Source of the DNA: JAAYHC01 sp964483175
GTDB taxonomy: Bacteria; Bacillota; UBA5301
Direction of reading: 5' to 3'
Assembly: GCA_964483175.1 (NCBI GenBank)
Contig: CAZAAT010000004.1
Span: forward strand, 1-47,540
DNA: 47,540 nucleotides
Under the pieces are notes generated by a model. It saw only the letters and a list, made by a program, of their open reading frames with translations, searched no databases and was not told the origin of the DNA. The position numbers and the translations under genes were made by a program. This document shows, one piece after another, positions 39,837 through 47,540 of the stretch. The first letter of the stretch is position 1, and each line of letters opens with the position of its first letter.

Positions 39837-40949
39837 TTGCCATCCAATTTTACGCGGACGAAAACGTGGGTTTATATTGTGATTTCCCTGGCAGTACTAC
39901 TGTTTGGAGCTTTCTTCTACCGCTTTTTCATGCAAACAGGACTAAATCGGGGGCCCGATCTAAACTTTAACACGGCACAGATCGGTCTGGAAGCTGAGCC
40001 GGCGGCGGTAGGTGGGACTTTTGACGCTACCAAGGTTGTGGAAAAGGTCGGGCCATCGGTAGCGCAGATTAATACCCAGACTGAACAGGTCATTTACGAT
40101 TATTTCCGGCGCCCATACCTTTCGGAGAGTCAGGGTTTAGGATCTGGAGTGGTTATCGCCGCCAATGGTTATATTCTAACGAACAACCATGTGATTGCCA
40201 ATGCAAGCAGAATCGAGGTGGTCCTGCCAGGTCGCGAACCGGCCCGCGCCAGATTGATCGGTGCAGATCCTCAGACAGACCTAGCGGTTATCCAGATCGA
40301 AGCTTCAGACTTGCCGGTGGCAGAGATCGGCGATTCGCGTCGGCTGAAAGTAGGTCAGCCGGTAGTGGCGATCGGCAATCCCTACGGATTCGACAATACC
40401 GTGACCACCGGAGTTATCAGTGCGTTGAACCGCAGTTTAGCGCTGAATCAAAATACTTGGCTCGAAGGTTTGTTACAGACGGATGCCTCGATTAACCCGG
40501 GTAATAGCGGAGGGCCGCTGCTTGATGCAGCCGGCCGCGTAATCGGCATCAATACGGCGATCATCGAACAGGCTCAGGGGATTGGTTTCTCCATCCCAAT
40601 TCATTTGGCCATCCAAGTGGCCGATCATCTGATTAAATACGGTAAGGTCTTGCGATTAGGGGTCTATGTTGAGACTTTGACCCCCGAAATGGCAAGGCAG
40701 TTGCGGGAGATAACCAGACAAAATATTCCGGAGATTGCCGGTGCGCTGATTTTAGGGGTTCAACCGAATACGCCAGCAGCAGATGCCGGATTGAGACCAG
40801 GTGATGTAGTTATCGAGTTAAATGGCCGCAAAGTTACCAGTCGTGATGAATTGGTAACTCTGGCCGGCGAATTACAATTTCGAGATAAGATTACGCTTAC
40901 CGTATATCGTGGAAATAGACAGATCAGGCTGCAAACGATAATGCAATAA
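39837..40949 (+). CDS. htrA: HtrA/DegP-type membrane-anchored serine protease
   Basis: About 370 residues: an N-terminal membrane anchor (about 10-29), a trypsin-like domain with the catalytic triad H near 118 (TNNHVIANA), D near 148 (PQTDLAVI) and S near 224 (GNSGGPLL), and one PDZ domain (about 275-370). It degrades or refolds damaged proteins outside the membrane. I start at the TTG at 39837, with GGAGGGG 6 bases upstream; the ATG at 39831 directly abuts the SD. Confidence 0.93.
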   Translation: MPSNFTRTKTWVYIVISLAVLLFGAFFYRFFMQTGLNRGPDLNFNTAQIGLEAEPAAVGGTFDATKVVEKVGPSVAQINTQTEQVIYDYFRRPYLSESQGLGSGVVIAANGYILTNNHVIANASRIEVVLPGREPARARLIGADPQTDLAVIQIEASDLPVAEIGDSRRLKVGQPVVAIGNPYGFDNTVTTGVISALNRSLALNQNTWLEGLLQTDASINPGNSGGPLLDAAGRVIGINTAIIEQAQGIGFSIPIHLAIQVADHLIKYGKVLRLGVYVETLTPEMARQLREITRQNIPEIAGALILGVQPNTPAADAGLRPGDVVIELNGRKVTSRDELVTLAGELQFRDKITLTVYRGNRQIRLQTIMQ

Positions 40950-40977
40950 TCATCCAGTGAATGGGGTTTGTGGGAGA

Positions 40978-41454
40978 GTGAATATTACTATTATTGCGGT
41001 GGGCCGCCTTAAAGAGAAGTACCTGGTCGAAGCCTGCCAGGAGTACTTAAAACGGCTGCGACCACTGGCTAAGGTTAAGATCGTTGAATTGCGAGATGAG
41101 CCTCTGCTTTCCCCTGGTACCGCATTGGAGGATCAGGCTAAAGAGGTGGAGGCTTCGCGGATCTTGGCCGCGATCCCGCCAAATGTTGTGATCTTTGCAC
41201 TTGACCCGCACGGCCTGGAGCTCTCCTCAGAGGAATTAGCGTCAAAGCTGGCAACCTACTCCGTCAAGGGGCAGAGCCATTTTTGTTTTATCATCGGGGG
41301 CGGGGCGGGTTTGGCGCAAACAGTATTAGATCATAGCACCGAAATCCTCTCATTTTCCCGGTTAACCTTTCCCCACCAACTCTTTCGGGTCATGCTGCTT
41401 GAGCAGATCTACCGGGCACTGAAAATTAATCGGAATGAGCCTTATCATCGATAA
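40978..41454 (+). CDS. rlmH: RlmH, 23S rRNA pseudouridine-1915 N3-methyltransferase
   Basis: 158 residues, the normal RlmH length. The SPOUT knot is visible in FIIGGGAGLAQTVL and LTFPHQLFRVMLLEQIYRAL, ending NEPYHR as in the family. It methylates position 1915 of 23S rRNA in assembled ribosomes. I use GTG at 40978 because the protein then begins (M)NITIIAVGRLKEKYL like its relatives. A GTG at 40957 would add seven residues. Confidence 0.95.
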   Translation: MNITIIAVGRLKEKYLVEACQEYLKRLRPLAKVKIVELRDEPLLSPGTALEDQAKEVEASRILAAIPPNVVIFALDPHGLELSSEELASKLATYSVKGQSHFCFIIGGGAGLAQTVLDHSTEILSFSRLTFPHQLFRVMLLEQIYRALKINRNEPYHR

Positions 41455-41474
41455 CAAATAGCGGAGGAATAGTA

Positions 41475-42755
41475 ATGCAGAGAAATGATATCCGTTATCA
41501 AGCGTTTTTACGGATTTTACGTGAAGAACTGGTGCCGGCTATGGGGTGTACCGAACCGATCGCCTTGGCCTATGCGGCAGCCAAAGCCAGGGAACTCTTA
41601 GGCGCTATCCCCGCTAAAGTGGTCGTCGAAGTGAGTTCGAATATCATCAAAAATGTCAAAAGCGTTATTGTCCCAAATACCGGTGGGTTGAAAGGGATAG
41701 AAACAGCGATCGCCTTTGGTATTATTGCCGGTCGAGCGGAGAACGAATTAGAGGTTATTTCCCAGGTAGATGAAGCTACCCGGCAAAGTGCTCTGGAGTA
41801 TTTAGAGCGAGCTATTATTAGCGTTAAACTTGCTGATACGCCCAATAATTTTGATATCATTGTTACCGTTTTTAGTGGAGAGGCTTATGTGAAACTACGG
41901 ATAACCGACTTTCACACCAATATTACTTTGATTGAACGCAACGGCGAGGTCTTGCTGGAAAAAGAAAGTATTCATTTCACACCGAGCGCAGCTGGTGATC
42001 GTGATTTACTCAATATCAAGGAGATCATCGAATTCGCCGACAATGTTCTGATCAAGGATGTACAAGATATCCTGTCGAGGCAGGTCCGCTATAATTCAGC
42101 TATTGCTTGGGAAGGTATCAAACACAGTTATGGTGCCAACATCGGTAGTGTCTTACTAAAATCTTATCCGAATGATGTGCTAACCAGGGCTAAAGCGCTG
42201 GCGGCAGCCGCCTCGGATGCGAGAATGAGCGGGTGCGAATTACCGGTCATTATCAACTCTGGAAGCGGTAACCAGGGAATTGCTGCCTCGATACCTGTAA
42301 TTGTCTATGCCAAAGAATTGCAGGTTGACGAGGATAAACTCTATCGAGCCCTGGTGGTCTCCAACTTAGCAACGATTCACCAAAAAAATCGGATCGGGAG
42401 CTTGTCGGCATTTTGTGGGGCGGTCTGTGCCGGGTGTGGCAGTGGGGCGGGGATAGCCTATTTGCATGGATGTGGTTATCCGGAAATTGCTCAAACTTTG
42501 ATCAATGCCATCGCCATGGTCTCCGGTATCATTTGTGATGGTGCTAAACCATCTTGCGCCGCTAAGATCGCGGCCTCTGTCGATGCAGGCATCTTAGGCT
42601 TTCACATGACCCAAGAAGGGCAACAATTCAGGCGCGGAGATGGTATTGTCGCCGACGGGGTGGAAAAGACGATAGCCAATATGGGGCAGGTTGGACGCAT
42701 TGGGATGCGGGAAACCGATAAAGAGATAATTAACATTATGTTGACTCAGTGCTAG
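41475..42755 (+). CDS. cyuA: L-cysteine desulfidase (CyuA/UPF0597 family)
   Basis: 426 residues. C25 in GCTEPIALAYAAA, AVCAGCGSGAGIAY and CDGAKPSCAAK are the conserved cysteine motifs expected to hold the [4Fe-4S] cluster of this serine-dehydratase-like family. It breaks L-cysteine into pyruvate, ammonia and sulfide in the cytoplasm. ATG at 41475 has GGAGG 7 bases upstream, 20 bases after rlmH, so it may be co-transcribed. No terminator is evident downstream. Confidence 0.92.
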   Translation: MQRNDIRYQAFLRILREELVPAMGCTEPIALAYAAAKARELLGAIPAKVVVEVSSNIIKNVKSVIVPNTGGLKGIETAIAFGIIAGRAENELEVISQVDEATRQSALEYLERAIISVKLADTPNNFDIIVTVFSGEAYVKLRITDFHTNITLIERNGEVLLEKESIHFTPSAAGDRDLLNIKEIIEFADNVLIKDVQDILSRQVRYNSAIAWEGIKHSYGANIGSVLLKSYPNDVLTRAKALAAAASDARMSGCELPVIINSGSGNQGIAASIPVIVYAKELQVDEDKLYRALVVSNLATIHQKNRIGSLSAFCGAVCAGCGSGAGIAYLHGCGYPEIAQTLINAIAMVSGIICDGAKPSCAAKIAASVDAGILGFHMTQEGQQFRRGDGIVADGVEKTIANMGQVGRIGMRETDKEIINIMLTQC

Positions 42756-42773
42756 TGGTTTTCCCTCCAGCCT

Positions 42774-43038
42774 TTAAGATTTCCTTAGCTTAAGTTGATA
42801 CTGAGCCTTGACTCTGGCTATCAGTTCAACAGCCTCGAAGAACTTATCAACCGAAGTTCCTTTGCAGCTCAGAAAGATAATTGGTTTTGTTACCAGAGGG
42901 AACCTCTCCACGTGGGGGCTGCTTATATTCCTACTGAACGTCCAGAGTAACATAACCACCTTGTTGCCTATCCCAGTTCCTCAAATCTAAGACACCGTTG
43001 ATAGCTACGGGTTTATCGGAAACAGCTGATATATATTT
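42774..43038 (-). pseudogene. Remnant of a 7TMR-DISM sensor/receiver protein
   Basis: Two protein fragments in different frames lie in one decayed stretch. The upstream piece (43038-42931) reads INGVLDLRNWDRQQGGYVTL, the start of a 7TMR-DISM extracellular domain, and stops at a TAG where relatives have Trp (TGG to TAG). The downstream piece (about 42905-42774) reads TKPIIFLSCKGTSVDK joined to FEAVELIARVKAQ, the end of a response-regulator receiver domain with the GADDYITKP section missing. They are probably the two ends of one hybrid kinase after a large deletion. Bases 43039-43221 hold no gene I can see, only the leader of the next one. Confidence 0.65.
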
Positions 43039-43221
43039 TCACCTAACTATGGTAGCGATTGAATATTTTTCGGTATTTACCGTATTGTGATAATTTGCTC
43101 ATGGAAACCCAATTTACCTCTAAGCATTTAGCCGCGTAATTACCAGCAGAGCCAGAAGATACTTGGCGATTGCTTGTAGCTGGGATGTTACACTTTAAGG
43201 GGTTAAGCTTGGGGGGATATT

Positions 43222-43932
43222 ATGGTTCAGCTAATTCGGCAGTACCATTTGCTGGTTATCGCAGTATTCGTTATTGTTATGGTGATGATGGGGCTTTCAT
43301 CAGCCAGGCCTGCGGAGGCGGAAACTGATATCGCAGCTGCACCTGATCTTATGCCGGAGCCAGAACCGGAGCCTGCACCTGTACTAGTTAACAAAGCCCA
43401 ATCTTTGCCGGCTGATTATGTTCCGCTAGATTTGCGTGCGGTGGATATTCCATTCTCATTTGAGGGGGATTCGTCAAAACGGCTGATGTCCTCTGACGCA
43501 GCTGAGGCGCTAGAGGAGTTATTTGCGCAGGCTAGGGCCGAGGGGATTGAATTGGTCGGTGTTTCCGGCTATCGATCCTATGAGCGGCAGGCAGCGATTT
43601 TTGCTGCTAATGTCCGCCGCTATGGTTCTGAGGAGATGGCTAACCGAGTCAGTGCTCGTCCTGGTGAAAGCGAGCATCAAACCGGATTGGCGATGGATAT
43701 TTCGAGCCCGAGTGTGCAAAACCAACTGGTAGAGGAGCTTGGAGAGACAGCTGCGGGGCGATGGTTAGCTACGAATGCTGCGGATTTTGGTTTTATCATC
43801 CGCTATCCTGAGGGCAAAGAGGGAATAACCGGATATCAATATGAACCGTGGCACCTTCGTTTTGTCGGAAAAACGCATGCTTTGCGGATAGTTGGCCAAA
43901 ATCTTACTCTAGAGGAGTACTTGGCGGGTTAA
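43222..43932 (+). CDS. VanY-type D-alanyl-D-alanine carboxypeptidase
   Basis: 236 residues. An N-terminal membrane or signal segment (about 8-33) and a Pro/Glu linker (about 36-55) precede a VanY domain (about 80-230). Zinc-binding motifs are SEHQTGLAMDIS and EPWHLRF, with VSGYRSYERQ upstream. It trims the terminal D-Ala from peptidoglycan stem peptides outside the membrane. ATG at 43222 has GGGGGG about 5 bases upstream. No clear promoter is visible. Confidence 0.93.
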   Translation: MVQLIRQYHLLVIAVFVIVMVMMGLSSARPAEAETDIAAAPDLMPEPEPEPAPVLVNKAQSLPADYVPLDLRAVDIPFSFEGDSSKRLMSSDAAEALEELFAQARAEGIELVGVSGYRSYERQAAIFAANVRRYGSEEMANRVSARPGESEHQTGLAMDISSPSVQNQLVEELGETAAGRWLATNAADFGFIIRYPEGKEGITGYQYEPWHLRFVGKTHALRIVGQNLTLEEYLAG

Positions 43933-44005
43933 GTAGGATTTCAAGCGGTCTTGTCAAATAAAAAAAGTAAGTACTACCGGCTATTATGGGAAAGGAGAGT
44001 ATCCA

Positions 44006-44116
44006 ATGGCAACATGGAAGTGCTCGCAATGTGGTAAAGAGGTTGATGGAAGGTGCAGGCCAAAAGCATGTCCGGAGTGCGGAGCAGCTAAAGAGTCTTT
44101 TGAAAAGAAAGAGTAA
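44006..44116 (+). CDS. 36-residue rubredoxin-like zinc-ribbon protein
   Basis: MATWKCSQCGKEVDG is followed by RCRPKACPECGAAKE. The CxxC (6, 9) and CPEC (22, 25) pairs form a metal knuckle fold like a minimal rubredoxin; the RCRPK stretch resembles the RCKP-type rubredoxin-like family. ATG at 44006 has AAGGAG 8 bases upstream and a terminator follows, so it is a real gene despite its size. It may bind iron or zinc; the partner is unknown. Confidence 0.85.
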   Translation: MATWKCSQCGKEVDGRCRPKACPECGAAKESFEKKE

Positions 44117-44123
44117 AACTAAT

Positions 44124-44153
44124 GAGGCGGTGAGATCTTCACCGCCTCTTTCT
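44124..44153. terminator. Bidirectional terminator between the rubredoxin-like and chemoreceptor genes
   Basis: GAGGCGGTGA (44124-44133) pairs perfectly with TCACCGCCTC (44139-44148) around a 5-base loop. TTTCT follows on plus, and ATTAGTTTT on minus. Confidence 0.9.
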
Positions 44154-44160
44154 ACCGGTG

Positions 44161-45867
44161 CTACTCGATTTTAAACCGACTCACTAGTTCTTTCAGGCGA
44201 ACAGCCATCTCGGAAAGGGCTTGATTGGATTCGGCGATTTCTTGAATTATCACTGACTGCTCCTGGATGGAGCTATTTATCTCTTCTGTACTGGCCGAGG
44301 TTTCTTCGGCTACTGCTGAGACTTCTTCAAGAGCACCGAGCGCCTTCTGTGAGCCGAGTACGGTTGAGTTGGACGCTTCGGCAATGAAATTGAGTTTCTC
44401 CTGCAGCTGGCTGATAAAATTCGACAGAGCGTCGAAGGCCTCGGTAGCATGGTTAACCAAAGCTACTCCGTCATTTATTTCGGTTGCTTGCGTTGAAGCT
44501 TGTTCGACAATTGCTGCGGCGTCCTGCTGGATTTGTTTGATCAGTGTTTCAATCTCGCTAGCGGCAGAACGCGATTGTTCAGCTAACTTACGCACCTCTT
44601 CGGCTACTACGGCAAATCCACGACCCTGTTCGCCGGCCCGCGCAGCTTCGATGGCGGCATTTAACGCCAGTAAGTTTGTTTGTTCCGCTATCCCGGTAAT
44701 TAAATCAACAATTTGACTAATTTCCTGAGAACGGGTACCAAGATCTGAAACAGCTTTGGAAAATTCGCCCATTGTTGCGCCGATGCGATTCATTTGATTA
44801 ATGGCATTTAAGTTGACTTCATTTCCTTTAGCTGAGGTCTGGGCTGCTTCAAGGCCTATAGCTGCGGCCTCTTCGACCTGCTGGTAAACAGCTTGAGTTT
44901 GGCGGGACATCTGTTCCGCGGTGCCGGCGGCTTCCGTAATCGACCTGGCTTGATCATTGATGCCGATAGCAACGGTGTGGATGCTAGCCGCAATTTGTTG
45001 GTTGGCAGCCGTGAAACTGGCAGAGCGGCGCGCTAGTTGATCTGCAGATGCTGCTAACTCTCCGGCTGTACCGGTTACTTGCCCGACAATTTGCGAGATA
45101 TTCTGCAACATTTGATTAAATGCTCGGCTAACTTCGGCAATCTCATCGTTTCCTCTAGCAGAGGCGGTAACAGAAAGATTACCGGTATTGGCTTCTTGCA
45201 TAGCCTCTTTGAGGTTTAACAGTGGTCGGATAATTCGTTGGGCGAAAAACCAAGCAACTAATGAAGAAATGATTATTCCGATCAGAGTAAACAGGCTCAT
45301 TTGAATGAGAAAATCACTGGTAGCTAAATCAAGCAGTCCTTTTGAAACCCCCACATACCACATGCCGACGATCTCGCCGGCTGCGTTGTAAATTGGCTTG
45401 TATGCTGTTTGATACGTCTCTCCAACGACTACCGCTTCTCCGAGGAATTCTTCTCCCCGCGCTAAGACCGTGTCGATGACATTATCAGCAGCTTGGGTGC
45501 CGATTGCGCGTTGCCCATCGCGCATTACGTTGGTTGTAACACGGGTATCACCTTGAAAGATGGTTACAGTACCACCGGTCATGGCTCCGATCTTATCAAC
45601 GATGGAATAATTGCCGTTGATCAGAGTTTGGCCTTTGAATAGTTGGCCGTTTGAGATGTGCCAAGCACCAGGAATTTCAGCCTCTATCAAGGCTTCCCCA
45701 AGTGCTAGATCGGACTTGGCTTTTTCTAAAATCGCTTCTTCGAAGATGTTAATAGAGATCCTGTAGGCTCCGAGGGCACAAAAAATATTACTGAGGATAA
45801 GCAATATTATTACCAGAGCGTTAATTTTCAAATGGAGAATACTAAACTTACGCAGCACAGCAATCAC
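44161..45867 (-). CDS. Methyl-accepting chemotaxis protein with extracellular Cache domain
   Basis: 568 residues. TM1 (about 15-35) and TM2 (about 190-210) flank a single Cache-type sensor (about 36-185, with GEAVVVGETYQTAYKPI and GMWYVGVSKG). HAMP (about 211-265) and the MCP signalling domain follow, with the hairpin-tip motif EQTNLLALNAAIEAARAGEQ. It relays a small-molecule signal to CheA/CheW. GTG at 45867 has a weak SD. A TATAAT-like -10 (minus strand, 45906-45911) lies upstream without a clear -35. Confidence 0.93.
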   Translation of the reverse strand: MIAVLRKFSILHLKINALVIILLILSNIFCALGAYRISINIFEEAILEKAKSDLALGEALIEAEIPGAWHISNGQLFKGQTLINGNYSIVDKIGAMTGGTVTIFQGDTRVTTNVMRDGQRAIGTQAADNVIDTVLARGEEFLGEAVVVGETYQTAYKPIYNAAGEIVGMWYVGVSKGLLDLATSDFLIQMSLFTLIGIIISSLVAWFFAQRIIRPLLNLKEAMQEANTGNLSVTASARGNDEIAEVSRAFNQMLQNISQIVGQVTGTAGELAASADQLARRSASFTAANQQIAASIHTVAIGINDQARSITEAAGTAEQMSRQTQAVYQQVEEAAAIGLEAAQTSAKGNEVNLNAINQMNRIGATMGEFSKAVSDLGTRSQEISQIVDLITGIAEQTNLLALNAAIEAARAGEQGRGFAVVAEEVRKLAEQSRSAASEIETLIKQIQQDAAAIVEQASTQATEINDGVALVNHATEAFDALSNFISQLQEKLNFIAEASNSTVLGSQKALGALEEVSAVAEETSASTEEINSSIQEQSVIIQEIAESNQALSEMAVRLKELVSRFKIE

Positions 45868-45955
45868 CCGCTTTTCGAATTAATGAATGTATAAATATAC
45901 CATTAATTATAGCTTTATTCTATCATGCCTTTTGCGAAAAAGGGAACTATTCTTA

Positions 45956-46834
45956 TTATTCTGAACTTTTTCCGTCCGCAGTGAGGCTAGGGTGGGAGAT
46001 AAAGATGAAAAGACCGAGAATAACTAGGAGCCCACCAGCTAATTCACTGAGAGTTGGGATCTCTGAAAACAATAGCCACGCCCAGATGGTGGCTCCGACA
46101 GGCTCACCTAAAATCGCAGTTGAAACCAGGGAAGGTGAGACGTAGCCCAAAGCCCAATTTAGAGAAGTATGGCCACCAACATGGCAGATGATTCCAAGTG
46201 CGGCAAAGGCTAACCAGTCAATTGGCGCGTAAGGCCTGAACGAAAAGGGGCCAAGTCCAACGACAAGTCCTAAAATAAGAGTGCAGAATAAATACGTCCA
46301 AAAAGTATAGGAGTTAACCTCCATCGTTGTTCTTGCTTGTGATCCGACGAGAAAGTAAGCGGCTGCAAACATAGCAGCCAGTACTGCCAGAAGGTTTCCG
46401 GCTAACTGACCAAGACCTGTCCAGGCCGAGACGGCTATCAGCAGCGTGCCAACCAAGGCGATAATTAGACCTTGTATTGCTCTAGCAGGCAGACGCTCAC
46501 CCCAGATGATCCGAGTGGCTAAGATGACAAAGAGCGGTTGGGTGGCAACAAGCACAGTGGAGCTAGCTACAGTTGTTAGCTTGAGCGATTCGAACCAGGT
46601 CCAGAAGTGCAGGGCTAGAAAAATACCGGCAAACCCGGTCTGGATTACCTCTTTCCGGTGTGGCAAGCGAAGTGGTTGACGGCTCTTAAGCGCTAAGATG
46701 GCGGTAAAAGCGGTCGCGATTAGCAATCGCCAAAAGGCGATTGTTGGAGCCGGGGCCGAACTGAGGCGGACAAAGACAGCCGAGAACGAGACCGCAATAA
46801 CACCTATAACTACTATGGTTTTTGGCTTAATCAT
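45956..46834 (-). CDS. EamA/DMT-superfamily transporter
   Basis: 292 residues with ten membrane segments in two EamA repeats. VRLSSAPAPTIAFWRLLIA is typical of the first repeat and STAILGEPVGATIWAWLLFSE of the second. Members export or import metabolites; the substrate is unknown. ATG at 46834 lacks a visible SD, so translation may be leaderless or the start wrong. It is divergent from the TauE-like gene, with an 88-base gap. Confidence 0.88.
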   Translation of the reverse strand: MIKPKTIVVIGVIAVSFSAVFVRLSSAPAPTIAFWRLLIATAFTAILALKSRQPLRLPHRKEVIQTGFAGIFLALHFWTWFESLKLTTVASSTVLVATQPLFVILATRIIWGERLPARAIQGLIIALVGTLLIAVSAWTGLGQLAGNLLAVLAAMFAAAYFLVGSQARTTMEVNSYTFWTYLFCTLILGLVVGLGPFSFRPYAPIDWLAFAALGIICHVGGHTSLNWALGYVSPSLVSTAILGEPVGATIWAWLLFSEIPTLSELAGGLLVILGLFIFISHPSLTADGKSSE

Positions 46835-46922
46835 GGGGTTAAGATTTGGGCAAGGAGGGACAAAATCCTTTTCTGTGCATAAAATATTAGGCTAATGCCG
46901 CTGGGCGAAGGGATCGAAAACT

Positions 46923-47540
46923 ATGGAGAGCGTGTGGCAAACCTATGGATTGGTAATAGTCGCCTTGGTGATTGGATTTTTCAAGGCCGGGTTTGGGGTC
47001 GGAACCGGATTGTTTACCAGCTCGATTGCTTCTTTGTTCTTGTCGCCCAGAATTGCCATCCCTTTTACCGCCCCGTTAATGTTATTTTCCGATCTGATTA
47101 CCTTACAACTTTATCGCGGACATCTGCGGATCAATTTGGCATTCAAATTGATTATCCCGGCTCTGATAGGAACCATCGTTGGCAGTCAGTTATTGCTTAC
47201 ACTCAGCGAATCACTTATCCGCCAGTTGATCGGGTTCGGTGCCATTGTTTTTGTCTTATATCAAATCTCTAACCCCTCGGTCTCGGAACCGCCACCATTT
47301 ATTGATAAGCTCTTTACCAAACTTATTTTTGGCTTTTTTGCCGGTTTATTCAGCGGTTTTGCGCATACTGGCGGCACGTTCCTTATTATGTACCTCGTTT
47401 TTCTGAGTTTGCCGAAAGAGGAGTTCATCGCGACAGTCTCTCAGTTATTGCTTGGACTGAATACCGTAAAGTTGGCAACGTACTTATCAATAGGGCTATT
47501 GCCAGTTTCAACTCTTGTCTGTGGGATTTTGCTCATTCCC
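46923..47540 (+). CDS. TauE/SafE-family membrane permease, 3' end outside the window
   Basis: 206 residues are visible, starting MESVWQTYGLVIVALVIGFF and still open at the end. About six membrane segments and the repeated motifs GFFKAGFGVGTG and GLFSGFAHTGGTFLI fit the TauE/SafE (DUF81) family, whose members export sulfite, sulfoacetate or related anions. ATG at 46923 has AAGGGA 9-10 bases upstream. Roughly the last fifth of the protein is missing, judged from family length. Confidence 0.87.
   Translation, partial: MESVWQTYGLVIVALVIGFFKAGFGVGTGLFTSSIASLFLSPRIAIPFTAPLMLFSDLITLQLYRGHLRINLAFKLIIPALIGTIVGSQLLLTLSESLIRQLIGFGAIVFVLYQISNPSVSEPPPFIDKLFTKLIFGFFAGLFSGFAHTGGTFLIMYLVFLSLPKEEFIATVSQLLLGLNTVKLATYLSIGLLPVSTLVCGILLIP

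Noticed and set aside
43986..44174. 62-codon frame across the rubredoxin-like gene
   Set aside because: It is out of frame with the SD-supported 36-residue gene, runs through the terminator hairpin and has no family features.
46895..47272. 125-codon plus-strand frame at the right end
   Set aside because: It overlaps the clear TauE/SafE reading frame, has no recognisable features and is its shadow.
1..47540. CRISPR arrays, insertion sequences or prophage genes
   Set aside because: No spaced direct repeats, transposase or phage genes were seen. The only tandem repeats are in-frame coding repeats.

Overview
The window looks like a spore-forming, low-to-mid GC Gram-positive anaerobe of the Clostridia (Peptococcaceae or Desulfitobacteriia-like). 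The evidence is the Firmicutes gene order walJ-htrA-rlmH, a YlbF-family protein, several SPOCS (DUF3794, SipL-type) repeat proteins with mother-cell-type promoters, a Bacillus-type Pho box, many GTG/TTG starts with strong Shine-Dalgarno (SD) sequences, a heterodimeric class I fumarase, and a cytochrome c maturation operon beside a UbiD/UbiA/UbiX cluster of the kind used for menaquinone. The exact genus cannot be told from the sequence alone.

Layout. 1-250: a tRNA-Thr(CGT) with its own promoter and a bidirectional terminator. 254-8738 (minus strand): a phosphate regulon read as sensor kinase, phoP, phoR, pstS, pstC, pstA, pstB, phoU, with a perfect TTAACA-N5-TTAACA Pho box in the end of phoR driving pstS. 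8921-10630: a 54-residue orphan protein, a secreted CAP-domain protein and a small LuxR-type regulator. 10708-16126: UbiD, a UbiA-type prenyltransferase, UbiX and a three-gene NitT/TauT-type ABC transporter in one tight operon. 16219-21552: ccmE-F-A-B-C-D plus an unknown membrane protein. CcmE is the Cys (CxxxY) form and no ccmG/ccmH is present, as in the System I* variant.

21649-30763: a surface/spore region with a small glycosyltransferase, a GDP-mannose dehydratase-like SDR enzyme, three SPOCS-repeat proteins (about eleven repeats in total) and two more glycosyltransferases. The first SPOCS gene has its SD in the 3' arm of the preceding terminator and a sporulation-like -10 box in the loop. 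31015-35741: a YlbF protein, a TPM-domain/LemA pair, the two fumarase subunits and two orphan genes on the minus strand. 35873-38980: a BtuFCD-like importer whose binding protein lacks an export signal and whose ATPase carries a C-terminal Rossmann-like extension. 38984-42755: walJ, htrA, rlmH and an L-cysteine desulfidase. 42774-43038: a decayed gene (7TMR-DISM sensor remnant plus receiver-domain remnant). 43222-47540: a VanY-type carboxypeptidase, a 36-residue rubredoxin-like protein, a chemoreceptor, an EamA transporter and the 5' part of a TauE/SafE permease.

Together these genes support phosphate sensing and uptake, quinone and c-type cytochrome assembly for anaerobic respiration, and building of a glycosylated, SPOCS-rich spore layer. 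The most unusual features are the terminator/promoter/SD overlap before the first SPOCS gene, two genes that appear to start at ATC or ATT, the signal-less BtuF, the ABC transporter inside the quinone operon, and an unexplained three-hairpin region at 30769-30917.
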